A stretch of 42,325 bases of DNA from an uncultured Mollicutes bacterium (GCA_900540175.1 UQFG01000016.1:1-42325), one strand, 5' to 3'. Counted from the stretch's first letter, positions 32,859-41,458 are shown. Notes: generated by a model from the letters alone, not told the origin. Program-made: numbers and translations.

Positions 32859-33769
32859 TGGATGAACCTACCGAAAAGGCGCTCGGCGTTTTTGAAAAAA
32901 AGTTTTTCTTTTTCTTCAAGCGTAAATAAATCACTGTCTAAAATATATTGATAGGATTCCCGATAACTGCAATAATTCATGGCCGAAGGGAAATCACTTC
33001 CCCAAAGAATCCGATCGCTGGATACAAGATTCATGGCGGTTCGGATGTATTGTTGTGCCTTAACAAAAGGATACGCCTCTTTGGTATTGTTCGGCAACGC
33101 AGCAAGATCGAAATAAACGTTCGGTAGCGCCAATTGCCGCATATTTTCCTCCAATAGGACTTGGTCGTCTTGTTGGGGCGCGGTCAAATGACAAAGGATG
33201 AATATCACATTCGGATATTTCAAGATACTTTCTTTCAATTCGGCGATTTGATAGCAATCATTGCGCGGTCGGCCGATATCAATGAAGACAATCAGATTTT
33301 TCGAATCCGCCAGTTGATAAACCGCATCCATTTCCGCTTGATTGAGAAAAACAGTCGGATGATTGGCCATCAGTCCGGATGTATTGGACAGTTCCATCTT
33401 CAAAACCGGAATTTTTAACTCTTCAAACAAATGGCGGATAATCTTTTCTTTTCCTCTGCAAAACGGATCGAATGTCCCCGCTGCGATCAAACGATGCGGA
33501 TATTTCTGAGCAGCCTCATACGTGTAGAGATTTTGAAATCCGATGTAGTTTCCTTGAAGGCAGACTGCATAAGCCACCTCGTGTTCGTCCATCACGCTTA
33601 ACAGCGTTTCTGCTGTTACTTCTTTATCGCCGTAGCCTTTTGGAATGAGGCGGAACTGTTTTCCGCTCGCATATTCGACCATTCCATCGCCCAAAGCTCG
33701 CAGTTCTCCTTCCGCACCGAACCCGCAAATGGCACCGATCAAATGTACATGAACATCGATTTTTTTCAT
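32855..33769 (-). CDS. Amidohydrolase family protein (TIM-barrel metal hydrolase)
   Basis: A 304-residue member of the amidohydrolase-2 branch. The N-terminal KKIDVHVHLIG supplies the HxH metal motif. Further barrel elements are VLKMELSNTSG, LIVFIDIGRPRN, VIFILCHLTAP (His) and ILWGSDFPSAMNY with the C-terminal Asp. Substrates in this branch range from decarboxylations to ester hydrolysis, and none can be named. It is the first gene of the five-gene operon. Confidence 0.82.
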   Translation of the reverse strand: MKKIDVHVHLIGAICGFGAEGELRALGDGMVEYASGKQFRLIPKGYGDKEVTAETLLSVMDEHEVAYAVCLQGNYIGFQNLYTYEAAQKYPHRLIAAGTFDPFCRGKEKIIRHLFEELKIPVLKMELSNTSGLMANHPTVFLNQAEMDAVYQLADSKNLIVFIDIGRPRNDCYQIAELKESILKYPNVIFILCHLTAPQQDDQVLLEENMRQLALPNVYFDLAALPNNTKEAYPFVKAQQYIRTAMNLVSSDRILWGSDFPSAMNYCSYRESYQYILDSDLFTLEEKEKLFFKNAERLFGRFIQ

Positions 33770-33800
33770 TTTTCTTTTTCACCTGCCTTCTTCTTTCTTC

Positions 33801-33806
33801 ATTATA
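33801..33806 (-). promoter_or_regulatory. Extended -10 promoter of the amidohydrolase-hemW-xerD-deoB-adh operon
   Basis: On the - strand TATAAT is preceded by TGA, an extended -10. The -35 is weak. AGGTG lies between it and the ATG at 33769. Confidence 0.6.
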
Positions 33807-33891
33807 TCATATTTTTGAACGTAACGGAGGATAAAGAAGCATTTCATTTTAAAAACGGATCGATTTTTGCATCAAAAAAATCATTCTAAAT

Positions 33892-33916
33892 AAAAAAAGC
33901 GACCGTACTCGGTCAC
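33892..33916 (-). terminator. Intrinsic terminator after barstar
   Basis: On the - strand GTGACCG and CGGTCGC form a stem with an AGTA loop, then seven T. It overlaps the end of the barstar gene. Confidence 0.85.
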
Positions 33917-33917
33917 T

Positions 33918-34160
33918 TTATACAAACGTAAAAGATACCATCGGATTTTCGGAATGAATAATTTCCAGCACTTCTTTCAATTCGGTCGGATCTTCGTAAC
34001 ACTCAATGTGAAAGACGGTAAAATGAATCGGCTCTTTGTAAAAAGTGAGTGCGTCGATCAACGCATCGTAATTGAGCGAATACATCCCTTCGATGCTGTG
34101 TTGAAAAAAAGATAAAAGTTGGTGTTTCTGTTGTAGTTTCAAACAGTCGATGCGAATCAT
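33918..34160 (-). CDS. Barstar family inhibitor
   Basis: An 80-residue acidic protein matching barstar (about 90 residues). YSLNYDALIDAL corresponds to the barstar YGENLDALWDAL helix, which plugs the barnase active site. The two key aspartates are kept as Asp32 and Asp36 (Asp35 and Asp39 in barstar). There is no signal peptide, so it stays in the cytoplasm and protects the producer from its own ribonuclease. The ATG overlaps the barnase stop (ATGA), an arrangement that couples toxin and antidote synthesis. Confidence 0.9.
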   Translation of the reverse strand: MIRIDCLKLQQKHQLLSFFQHSIEGMYSLNYDALIDALTFYKEPIHFTVFHIECYEDPTELKEVLEIIHSENPMVSFTFV

Positions 34161-34762
34161 ATGAATTTCAAAATAGAAAAACTGAGATAGTGATCGTCTG
34201 TATAAAAAATTAAAAAATCCGATGAATAAACGATTCGTTTGGCGTTTCGATTGCCGCCTTGATAATCAATATCGCATTCCGTAAAGGTTCTTCCTGCTTT
34301 TTTCGGCAACAATCCTTCCCGATTTTGGAATACATCGCCACCCGCACTCAATTTGTTTTCCGGGGTATAGTCATAACGATTGAATTCCGACTTTTTACGA
34401 TAATTAGAAGGAAGTTTATGATACGTATAAATATAAATACCGACTTCTTCTAACTGGGTATATAATTCATCTTCGGAAATACTGTAACTGGAAAGATCGA
34501 TTTCAATGACATTCATTCCGTAATCGTCGAAATCATCGACCGGTATTTCCGGTTCGGGATCGGACGGTTGTTCCGGTTCACTCGGTTCGGCCGGATTTTC
34601 CGGTTCGGGATCGGATGGTTGTTCCGGTTCACTCGGTTCGGTCGGATTTTCCGGTTCTGTCACCGGCGGATTGACCGTTGGGGTATTGTCTTCTTCTTTA
34701 CAGGAAATCAAAGAAAAAAGGCTCAGCAATAAACAAAAAATAAAAATTATTTTCCGTTTCAT
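34157..34762 (-). CDS. Lipoprotein-anchored barnase-family ribonuclease
   Basis: A 201-residue predicted surface ribonuclease. The N-terminus has a basic start, a hydrophobic core and a lipobox ending LISC. Residues ~28-75 form a Pro/Glu/Ser linker made of repeats. Residues ~95-200 match barnase: YHKLPSNYRKKSEF, GGDVFQNREG, KKAGRTFTECDIDY, RIVYSSDFLIFYTDDHY. Catalytic residues fall at Lys116, Asp143, Glu162, Arg172, Arg176 and His191. These have exactly the spacings of Lys27, Asp54, Glu73, Arg83, Arg87 and His102 in barnase, so activity is expected. Classical barnase is freely secreted; a lipid anchor on a stalk is the unusual part. AGGAGG precedes the ATG. Barstar follows with a four-base overlap. 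Confidence 0.92.
   Translation of the reverse strand: MKRKIIFIFCLLLSLFSLISCKEEDNTPTVNPPVTEPENPTEPSEPEQPSDPEPENPAEPSEPEQPSDPEPEIPVDDFDDYGMNVIEIDLSSYSISEDELYTQLEEVGIYIYTYHKLPSNYRKKSEFNRYDYTPENKLSAGGDVFQNREGLLPKKAGRTFTECDIDYQGGNRNAKRIVYSSDFLIFYTDDHYLSFSILKFI
34549..34657. repeat. 51-bp tandem repeat in the barnase linker
   Basis: Two nearly identical 51-bp units start at 34549 and 34600, and a third begins at 34651. They encode a 17-residue Pro/Glu/Ser/Asp unit (EPEQPSDPEPENPAEPS). Differences between units are single bases. Length variation by slippage is likely between strains. Confidence 0.85.
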
Positions 34763-34781
34763 AAATCCTCCTAATAGGGTA

Positions 34782-34818
34782 GGAAAAAGAGGTTCTCATC
34801 GCCTTTCGAACCTCTTTT
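34782..34818 (-). terminator. Terminator between the large lipoprotein gene and barnase
   Basis: On the - strand AAAAGAGGTTC and GAGAACCTCTTTT form a stem with a short loop and end in a T run. Only about 20 bases remain before the barnase ATG and they show no clear promoter. Barnase-barstar may therefore be expressed by partial readthrough. Confidence 0.8.
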
Positions 34819-34835
34819 AGCCCGTTTAAATGATA

Positions 34836-37331
34836 TTAGCGTTTATAGGTGAAATTGAGTTGGTTGACAACTTTTTCACCGCTTGGCAATACAATTGAAA
34901 GCAACGAACCTTTCATATTCGCTACATTCCAGTTGCATAAAGCAAATTCCACTTTGATGGTTTGATCGGCATAATCCATCAACCAGCCGTATTGAGTTTT
35001 ACCGTTACCGGCATAAAGTTGAATTTTTTTACCATCTGTGCCATTTAAGTAAAAGTTGGTGGACCATGCACTGTCTACAACGGTTAATTTCGCTTCGAAG
35101 ATATAAGCCTGATCGGTTACATCCCAATTGTTTTTACCGCCGCCTACTTGTGCGGTTTCATAAACGGCATCAAATGTCGTTTGAATGAAAGTAGCCGTAG
35201 AATAGTTGGTTCTGCCTTCATTGTTTTGCAGCAACTGAGTAACTTCGATATACGATTGACCTTCATTGGTCACCTCTTCACTCGTTTTGGTCGTAACCGT
35301 ACGGTTGCCCTTAATGACAACTTCTTGACCCAATTTCAATCCGTCCATCACTTCGTCACTGACGGTTACCGCAATAATACCGGATTCATCGACTAAATAG
35401 AATCCTACTTTGTTGACCAACGACGGTCCGACAATTCCTTTTACCGTCACTTCGGTATCTAAAGCGGTGGCAATTGCTTCGGCAACCGTCAAACTTGGGA
35501 TGTTTTCCGGTTGTTGATACGTAATTTGAATCGGCAAACTGTACGTTTTATCGTTGTACGTTGCCGTAACGGTAACCGTTACCGAACCGTAGTCTTTCAA
35601 ACGCATCAGCAATTTACCGTTTTCAGTTTCAAAATAAGCCACGCCTTCATCACTGGATTGATACGTTAACGAAACATTTTCAAAGCCCAACAAGGTTGAA
35701 GATACGCTTGTTACGACTTCTAAATAAGGATCGCCGGTATAAACGGATTTGAACTGATCAAGTGCATGATATTTTACAACAAATTCAGGAATATAATCGG
35801 CGGAGATTTGATAATTTTCGTCTTCAACTAAAATCGGTAAGAAACGATAGATGCATCCGGAAGCAGATGATTTGGCATTGATCACCGATAGATAAACCGT
35901 ACAAATCTTGCCGTCAAACTCATCGAGCCATGCAAAATCCTCACCGCTGCACTGAGTATAAGTATAACTTCCCGTCGTACCGTCTAAATCGTAGAAGTAA
36001 TAGTTGACAAAGCCTTTTCCCACTTCTTTGGAAACCAAAGCGTTGACTTTGTAAATGGTTGTTGTGATATTGGTGGTAAGCGGGGTTTCCAGGATATCTT
36101 TGATCGTTTTTGAAGTGATCCAACTCTTATCAAAAGCATGGTTGCCGTTATCGTTTTCTTTCAAATAAGCTTTTTCGATTTGGCAACAGCCTTCATAGCC
36201 GTATTTTTGAGCCGATGCGATTTCGGATTCCAAAATCCAGTATGTTTTAGCACCTAAAACAGTAACTTGATTACCGACGGCTACTCTCGGTGCAATTTGA
36301 GAATCGTAAACGTAAATCGAATCGGTACCATCGACCAAATAGAATCCGCTCGGAATTTGACCGTTTGCATACGTGATTTGCGCAACCACACCGGTTAGGC
36401 GAACCAAAGTACCTTTTTGAGCCGATCTTGCCTGACGCACGGTCATCGTTTGATAATCGTTTTCGTCAATATCCGGTTCATTATGCGTATAAGAAAGAAT
36501 CCAAGCCGATTTTACTTCCTTATTTCCGTTAAAATTCTGCAAAATACAAGAAAGGACAACCGTATCACCAGCATATGGTTTTTGATCGGCATCCATATCA
36601 CCGTATCTGGTTTCTCCGTCGGCACTGTAGCTTCCGTAAACAGAAATACTGCCGGTCGAATCGGAAATCGTCATTTGACCATACGTCGGATTGTCAATGG
36701 ATTCAACCGTTGCCGTAATCACATACCGTTCTTCCGATACATACCCTGCTTCTTCGCATAAAGCAATCGCTTCTGCGATCGTCACATCGTTTCTTGTGAA
36801 TTTCGCATACAGCGTTGTGTTTGCGGTAACCGCCTCTTCTGCAAAATTCCACCGATTTTCCAGCGTCGATTCTTTATACCAACCGTTGAATGTATAAGAA
36901 GTCTTTTCCGGGGCAGCCGGTTGTGTACAAAGCTCGCCGTCTTTAACGGTTACGGTTTTATAAGTCTGATCATCGACAATAAACGTAACGGTAAACTCCT
37001 GTTTGACAGGAATCGGATCAAACTTTGCGTAAAGCGTCGTATTGGCCGTGACAACATCGGTTTCAAACTTCCATTCGGTTGTAAAAGCCGCATCTTTGTA
37101 CCAAGCCACAAACGTATATCCGGTTTTGGAAGGATTGGCCGGTTTGGAAATTTTTTCTCCTTCTTTCACCGTAACACTAGCCACGCTTGAACCACCGTTG
37201 GTGTTAAACGTCACTGTGAATTCTTGCTTTTGATCCGTTGGATCTTCCTGTTTCGTTCCATCGGTACAGGCAACGAAACTAAGTGAAAAAACAGTCAAAA
37301 GCAAAGCAACTAGAAACTTAAATTTTTTCAT
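34836..37331 (-). CDS. Surface lipoprotein with two InlB-type repeats and OB-fold-like domains
   Basis: An 831-residue predicted lipoprotein (lipobox LSFVACTD, Cys22). Two Listeria-Bacteroides/Flg_new-type repeats follow at about residues 37-105 and 112-180 (TVTFNTNGG, GYTFVAWYKDAAF, NTTLYAKF). Then come OB-fold-like modules of the kind linked to secreted nucleases: YVITATVESIDNPTYGQMTI, LVRLTGVVAQITYANGQIPS, and EVTVKGIVGPSLVNKVGFYL with VAEAIATA before it. A Big-like domain lies near residues 540-600. The last ~120 residues (TFDAVYETAQVGG to the end) have no clear family. No nuclease catalytic domain is visible. Role: probable surface adhesin or nucleic-acid binding. The ATG is preceded by two tandem AAAGGAGAT sites. 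Confidence 0.75.
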   Translation of the reverse strand: MKKFKFLVALLLTVFSLSFVACTDGTKQEDPTDQKQEFTVTFNTNGGSSVASVTVKEGEKISKPANPSKTGYTFVAWYKDAAFTTEWKFETDVVTANTTLYAKFDPIPVKQEFTVTFIVDDQTYKTVTVKDGELCTQPAAPEKTSYTFNGWYKESTLENRWNFAEEAVTANTTLYAKFTRNDVTIAEAIALCEEAGYVSEERYVITATVESIDNPTYGQMTISDSTGSISVYGSYSADGETRYGDMDADQKPYAGDTVVLSCILQNFNGNKEVKSAWILSYTHNEPDIDENDYQTMTVRQARSAQKGTLVRLTGVVAQITYANGQIPSGFYLVDGTDSIYVYDSQIAPRVAVGNQVTVLGAKTYWILESEIASAQKYGYEGCCQIEKAYLKENDNGNHAFDKSWITSKTIKDILETPLTTNITTTIYKVNALVSKEVGKGFVNYYFYDLDGTTGSYTYTQCSGEDFAWLDEFDGKICTVYLSVINAKSSASGCIYRFLPILVEDENYQISADYIPEFVVKYHALDQFKSVYTGDPYLEVVTSVSSTLLGFENVSLTYQSSDEGVAYFETENGKLLMRLKDYGSVTVTVTATYNDKTYSLPIQITYQQPENIPSLTVAEAIATALDTEVTVKGIVGPSLVNKVGFYLVDESGIIAVTVSDEVMDGLKLGQEVVIKGNRTVTTKTSEEVTNEGQSYIEVTQLLQNNEGRTNYSTATFIQTTFDAVYETAQVGGGKNNWDVTDQAYIFEAKLTVVDSAWSTNFYLNGTDGKKIQLYAGNGKTQYGWLMDYADQTIKVEFALCNWNVANMKGSLLSIVLPSGEKVVNQLNFTYKR

Positions 37332-37372
37332 ACTTTATCTCCTTTTATCTCCTTTTCTGTTTCCGGTTGCAT

Positions 37373-37378
37373 TATATC
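37373..37378 (-). promoter_or_regulatory. Extended -10 promoter of the large lipoprotein gene
   Basis: On the - strand TATAAT is preceded by TGA, with a weak TTTTCA 17 bases upstream. Confidence 0.5.
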
Positions 37379-37444
37379 ACTAAAATAAAATTTTGAAAAG
37401 GATAAAAAAAAGGAATAATATGTGGTATTCTTTTAAAAATATAT

Positions 37445-37482
37445 TAAAAAAAAGGCAATTTGTTTCAATTGCCTAAAAAATA
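37445..37482. terminator. Intrinsic terminator after metQ
   Basis: AGGCAATT (37453-37460) pairs with AATTGCCT (37467-37474). It has an A run at left and A/T at right, and acts mainly on the - strand metNIQ transcript. Confidence 0.88.
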
Positions 37483-37495
37483 TCAAACGGATGAA

Positions 37496-38317
37496 TTATC
37501 CGTGATACGGAGTAACCGTACTGCCGAACGTCTGTTTGACAAACTGATCCGTATCTTCACTGGTTAAAATTTCAACCAAGTCCAACAACCACGAAGCCTG
37601 TTGGTCTTTTTTTTGAATCGCCAAAATATTGGCATTGCTGTGCGTCGGGTCTTCTTCCTGGCAAAGCAGAGTTGCTTTTTGTCCTAATCCGGCTGCAATT
37701 GCAAAGGTGGCATTGACAATTCCCAGATACGTATTTTTATCGTCCAAAGAGGACGCGATCAAACTAGTTGAAATTGGTTTTATCACTAAATTTTTTTCAT
37801 TTTTGGTGATATATTGCTGAATATTATCGGGATTTAACTCATTTACATCTTTTCCCTGATAATCGACTTCGATCAAGCCTTCTTGCTGTAAAAGATCCAA
37901 ACAGCGTTTCATATTCGACGCATCGTTGGCGATCGTAATGGTTTTTCCTTCCGGAATCTCATCCAACGTCGTAATGTCTTTTTTCGTATAACCGCCGTAA
38001 GCACAATCATACATGATGCAAGCAGCAACCAAATCGGTTTGATTGGTTTGATTGTACGTATCCAAAAACGGTTGATGTTGGAATAAATTCGCTTGAATTT
38101 CACCGGCTGCAAGTGCATTGTTGGGTGTGGCGAATTCTGTAAAAATTTTGATAACCAAATCATATCCCGTTTTTTCTTCAAATTTTTTTTCAACATACTT
38201 TAAGATCGGTTCCCCGGGTTGAGCCATGGTTCCGATGACGATTTTTTCTTTGTTGCTGCAGCCGACAACCGATAACAAAAGCGTAACAACCAAGACGAGC
38301 CATTTTATTTTTTTCAT
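37496..38317 (-). CDS. metQ: Methionine ABC transporter substrate-binding lipoprotein
   Basis: A 273-residue NLPA-family lipoprotein with lipobox VVGCSN (Cys20). VIGTMAQPGEPILKYVEKKF and NLFQHQPFLDTYNQ are family motifs; the latter lies in the ligand cleft. It captures methionine outside the membrane and passes it to MetI/MetN. It is the last gene of metNIQ, 15 bases after metI, and is followed by a terminator. The upstream Met-specific T-box supports methionine as substrate. Confidence 0.94.
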   Translation of the reverse strand: MKKIKWLVLVVTLLLSVVGCSNKEKIVIGTMAQPGEPILKYVEKKFEEKTGYDLVIKIFTEFATPNNALAAGEIQANLFQHQPFLDTYNQTNQTDLVAACIMYDCAYGGYTKKDITTLDEIPEGKTITIANDASNMKRCLDLLQQEGLIEVDYQGKDVNELNPDNIQQYITKNEKNLVIKPISTSLIASSLDDKNTYLGIVNATFAIAAGLGQKATLLCQEEDPTHSNANILAIQKKDQQASWLLDLVEILTSEDTDQFVKQTFGSTVTPYHG

Positions 38318-38332
38318 TTTCTTCTTCTCCCT

Positions 38333-38998
38333 TTATTTAACTAATTTATAAATGAAGTTACCGATTCCTTGGACGATCAAGACCAACAATACGATCGTTA
38401 CCACCGCATACATCATCGCCTGGATGTCGTAACTGATCATGCCGTAGTTATAGGCAAATGCGCCCAAACTCTCCGCTCCGACGGCACCGCTCATCGCTGA
38501 GTAACCGATGAGGGTAATCGTCGCGATCGAAACACCGTTAACAATCGATGGGAGGGCTTCTCTTAGAACCACTCGGATCATAATTTGCGAAGTGGAAAGA
38601 CCGAGCGCCTGCGCCGCTTCAATGACGCCCACGGATACTTCGATCAGCGATGATTCGATGATCTTGGCAAAAAACGGAATCGCCGCAAACGATAACGGAA
38701 CAATAAACCCGGTCGTTGACATGGCATCTCCGGTAATGATTCTGGAAACCGGAATCAAAACAAATATCAGAATGTAAAACGGGAAACTCCGTAAAATCCC
38801 AACGATAAAATCCAAAACCTTATATAAAATGCGAAGCGGTTTTTGTTTGCTTTTTCGACATAAAAACAAAACCATTCCCAATAATAACCCAAACACGAGG
38901 GCAATGACCAGCGTAATACCGACCATTTTCAGCGTTTGCAACAGATAAGTCCATAAATATTTGGTTAGATAATCAGAAAGCGACATTCCTAAAATCAT
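38333..38998 (-). CDS. metI: Methionine ABC transporter permease
   Basis: A 221-residue permease with five membrane segments. The EAA loop with its conserved glycine is EAAQALGLSTSQIMIRVVLR. The Met-family SAMSGAVGAESLGAFAYNYG is close to the C-terminus. GGAGG seven bases upstream supports the first ATG. It overlaps metN by four bases. Confidence 0.95.
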   Translation of the reverse strand: MILGMSLSDYLTKYLWTYLLQTLKMVGITLVIALVFGLLLGMVLFLCRKSKQKPLRILYKVLDFIVGILRSFPFYILIFVLIPVSRIITGDAMSTTGFIVPLSFAAIPFFAKIIESSLIEVSVGVIEAAQALGLSTSQIMIRVVLREALPSIVNGVSIATITLIGYSAMSGAVGAESLGAFAYNYGMISYDIQAMMYAVVTIVLLVLIVQGIGNFIYKLVK

Positions 38999-39954
38999 TC
39001 TACTACCTCCATCCGGATTCCGGTTTTCTTCAAATAGGCCAATACCGCATCAAAATCGTTTAAAGAAACATTGATGATGAGCGATCCTAAAACCGTATCC
39101 TGAAATTTTTCCAGTTTTCCCCAACAAATCGAAAAATCGATATCTAGTTGCCGGGCCATTTTGGTAATCAGCGAATCGGAAGTAAAATCCTTCGGAAAAA
39201 ACAATTTGATATTTTTACCAGTTTGCGGTAAGATTTCTTCTTCTTGCACGAGGGTAGCCAAAGCCTGAGAAGAACTCAAGAACAAATCTTCGGTTGCCCC
39301 GACTTCCAGTAAATTGCCTTGATGGATCACCGCAATCCGTTGACAAGCCTCTTTGATGACTTCCATTTGGTGCGTGACGATAACAATGGTGATTTTGGTT
39401 TTACGATTGATCGTTTTCAACAACTCCAAAATAGATTTGGTGGTAACGGGATCCAAAGCCGAAGTCGCCTCATCGCAAAGCAAGATCGACGGATCAAGCG
39501 CAAGCGCACGGGCGATCGCCACCCGTTGTTTTTGACCGCCGGAAAGTTCTCGCGGTTTTTTATTCAGTTTATCTTCGATATCAACCAATTGAGCCAGTTC
39601 ATGAACCTTTTTATCGATGGTACTTTTAGAACAGTGAACGCATTTTAGCGGCAAAGCGATGTTTTGATATACCGTCTGAGTTTCCATCAACGAAAAATTT
39701 TGAAAAATCATTCCTATTTTTTTTCTGATTAAGCGGAGCTCTTTTCCTTTTAACGAACAAACGGATTTTCCGTCAATCAAAATATCGCCCGAATCGATTT
39801 TTTCCAGTTGATTGATGGTTCTTAAAAGTGTGGATTTTCCCGCTCCCGACTTGCCGACCAAACCGAAAATTTCCCCGTCGCGGATGGAAAGACTGATATC
39901 TTTTAAGGCCTCAACATCATTATACGACTTATATACCTTCTTAAATTCGATCAT
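38995..39954 (-). CDS. metN: Methionine ABC transporter ATP-binding protein
   Basis: A 319-residue ATPase. Walker A is GKSGAGKST (residues ~34-42), Q-loop MIFQNF, signature LSGGQKQRVAIARAL, Walker B ILLCDEATSALDP and H-loop VTHQM. The last ~80 residues form a NIL domain, which in MetN binds methionine and inhibits transport. It is the first gene after the Met T-box, so expression rises when tRNA-Met is uncharged. Confidence 0.95.
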   Translation of the reverse strand: MIEFKKVYKSYNDVEALKDISLSIRDGEIFGLVGKSGAGKSTLLRTINQLEKIDSGDILIDGKSVCSLKGKELRLIRKKIGMIFQNFSLMETQTVYQNIALPLKCVHCSKSTIDKKVHELAQLVDIEDKLNKKPRELSGGQKQRVAIARALALDPSILLCDEATSALDPVTTKSILELLKTINRKTKITIVIVTHQMEVIKEACQRIAVIHQGNLLEVGATEDLFLSSSQALATLVQEEEILPQTGKNIKLFFPKDFTSDSLITKMARQLDIDFSICWGKLEKFQDTVLGSLIINVSLNDFDAVLAYLKKTGIRMEVVE

Positions 39955-39980
39955 TGTTTCTACCCCCTTTATGATTCAAT

Positions 39981-40235
39981 AAAAAAGTCCCTAAGTTTTA
40001 CAAAAACTTAAGGACGAGTTTTCCCGTGGTACCAACCTTACTTCACTGCCGAAGGCAGCCTATTTATCGAACACCATCATGTTCTATCGCTATAACAGGC
40101 GAACCCGTCGTCTTCTTACCTTTTAGGCTCAAAGACGCAACTCCAAGACCATCTTCGTAAAAGGATCATTATTCTTTTTCACCAAGCAAGAACTCTCTTT
40201 TCAAATCAACGCTTTTACTACTCTTCTTTTCAACG
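39981..40235 (-). promoter_or_regulatory. T-box riboswitch, Met (ATG) specifier
   Basis: On the - strand the T-box core TGGTACCACGGG lies at 40023-40034. It is followed by an intrinsic terminator (39987-40015) with a T run (39981-39986). The specifier context GAAG-ATG-GTCTTGGAG puts ATG (Met) at 40150-40152. A distal-loop GGTGAAAAAG is upstream of it. The start of the leader is only approximate. It controls metNIQ by tRNA-Met charging. Confidence 0.93.
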
Positions 40236-40239
40236 TCAG

Positions 40240-40268
40240 TTTACAATTTTATCGAATTATGGTACTAT
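40240..40268 (+). promoter_or_regulatory. Promoter of the M20 amidohydrolase
   Basis: TTTACA (40240-40245), 17 bases, TACTAT (40263-40268) with TGG just before it. AAAAGGAGAAAG lies before the ATG at 40323. Confidence 0.65.
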
Positions 40269-40322
40269 ATTACCATTAAAACAAAATAAAAACAAGTCCT
40301 AAAATAAAAAAGGAGAAAGAAA

Positions 40323-41453
40323 ATGCTAAAAGATGACATTATCGCTTACCGAAGACACCTTCATCAACATCCGGAACTCGGATTTCATACGCAACAAACA
40401 GCCGCCTTTGTGCGACAGGTTTTACAGTCATACGGCTACAAAGACATTACCATGGCTTTAAACGATGCCGCCGTCATCGCCCGACTCCATGTCGGCAAAT
40501 CCCAAACCATCGCTTTTCGAGCCGATCTGGATGCCTTACCGATTACAGAACAAACCGGTCTTTCGTTTGCCTCCGCTCATCAAGGCATCATGCACGCTTG
40601 CGGGCACGATGCGCATACGGCGATGTTGCTTGGGGCAGCCAAACTGTTGCATGATGCCAAAGACAGCCTAACGTACAATATCGTTTTGATCTTTCAACCG
40701 GCTGAAGAAGGTCCCCTTCCGGGTGGTGCCCTCAACCTTTTAAAAGAGGTGGACTTGCACGATGTTTCCTTCTTCTACGCCTTTCACGTAACCAATCGTC
40801 TTCCAAGCGGTGTAATCGGAATCAAATTGAACGAAGCCTGTGCGGCACCGGACTTATGGGAACTTGAAATTACCGGAAAAGGCTCGCATGCCGCAACCCC
40901 TTCGTTGGGACATTCGCCGATTTTACCGGCTGCGGAAATCGCATTGGAATTTGAGAAATTAGAGGCCTCTTTGATGCCCTCCAACACCGTTATTTCCACC
41001 ACTTACATCAACTCAGGCGTTTCCATGAATGTCATCTGCGATCAAGCCCATCTAAAAGGAACCGCTCGGTCTTTTTCCCAAACTGAAAGAGATTTTTTGA
41101 AAACCAAAATGACGGAAATTGCCGATCGAATCGCCGAAAAATACCATACAACCGCCAAATTTTGTTTTCACTACGCATACGATCCGGTTTATAATGACGA
41201 AATAGCTGCTCAAAAGATGATCCAAGCCGCTCGAAAAATCCTGACGGAAAAAAACGTCGTCCTATTGGAAAAACCCGAAATGGTCGGAGAAGATTTTGCT
41301 TATTACCGAAAAATCGCTCCGATTTGCCTTTCATGGTTCGGCGTAAGAGGAGAAAATCAAGCCTTTTCCGATTTACACAGTTCTTCTTTCATGTTGGATG
41401 AAGAAGCCCTCGAAAAAGGGGCTTTATTGTACTTGACCATCGCTTGTTCTTAA
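40323..41453 (+). CDS. M20 family (M20D) amidohydrolase
   Basis: A 376-residue zinc amidohydrolase of the aminoacylase/N-acetyl-diaminopimelate-deacetylase group. YRRHLHQHPELGFHTQQTA is the family start. HACGHDAHTAMLLGAA and FQPAEEGPLPGGA carry metal and catalytic residues. A dimerisation domain (about residues 170-290) and a C-terminal GEDFAYYRKIAP follow. It removes acyl groups from amino acids or cleaves indole- or aminobenzoyl-type conjugates; the exact substrate is not visible. It is divergent from the metNIQ leader and monocistronic. Confidence 0.9.
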   Translation: MLKDDIIAYRRHLHQHPELGFHTQQTAAFVRQVLQSYGYKDITMALNDAAVIARLHVGKSQTIAFRADLDALPITEQTGLSFASAHQGIMHACGHDAHTAMLLGAAKLLHDAKDSLTYNIVLIFQPAEEGPLPGGALNLLKEVDLHDVSFFYAFHVTNRLPSGVIGIKLNEACAAPDLWELEITGKGSHAATPSLGHSPILPAAEIALEFEKLEASLMPSNTVISTTYINSGVSMNVICDQAHLKGTARSFSQTERDFLKTKMTEIADRIAEKYHTTAKFCFHYAYDPVYNDEIAAQKMIQAARKILTEKNVVLLEKPEMVGEDFAYYRKIAPICLSWFGVRGENQAFSDLHSSSFMLDEEALEKGALLYLTIACS

Positions 41454-41458
41454 AAAAA

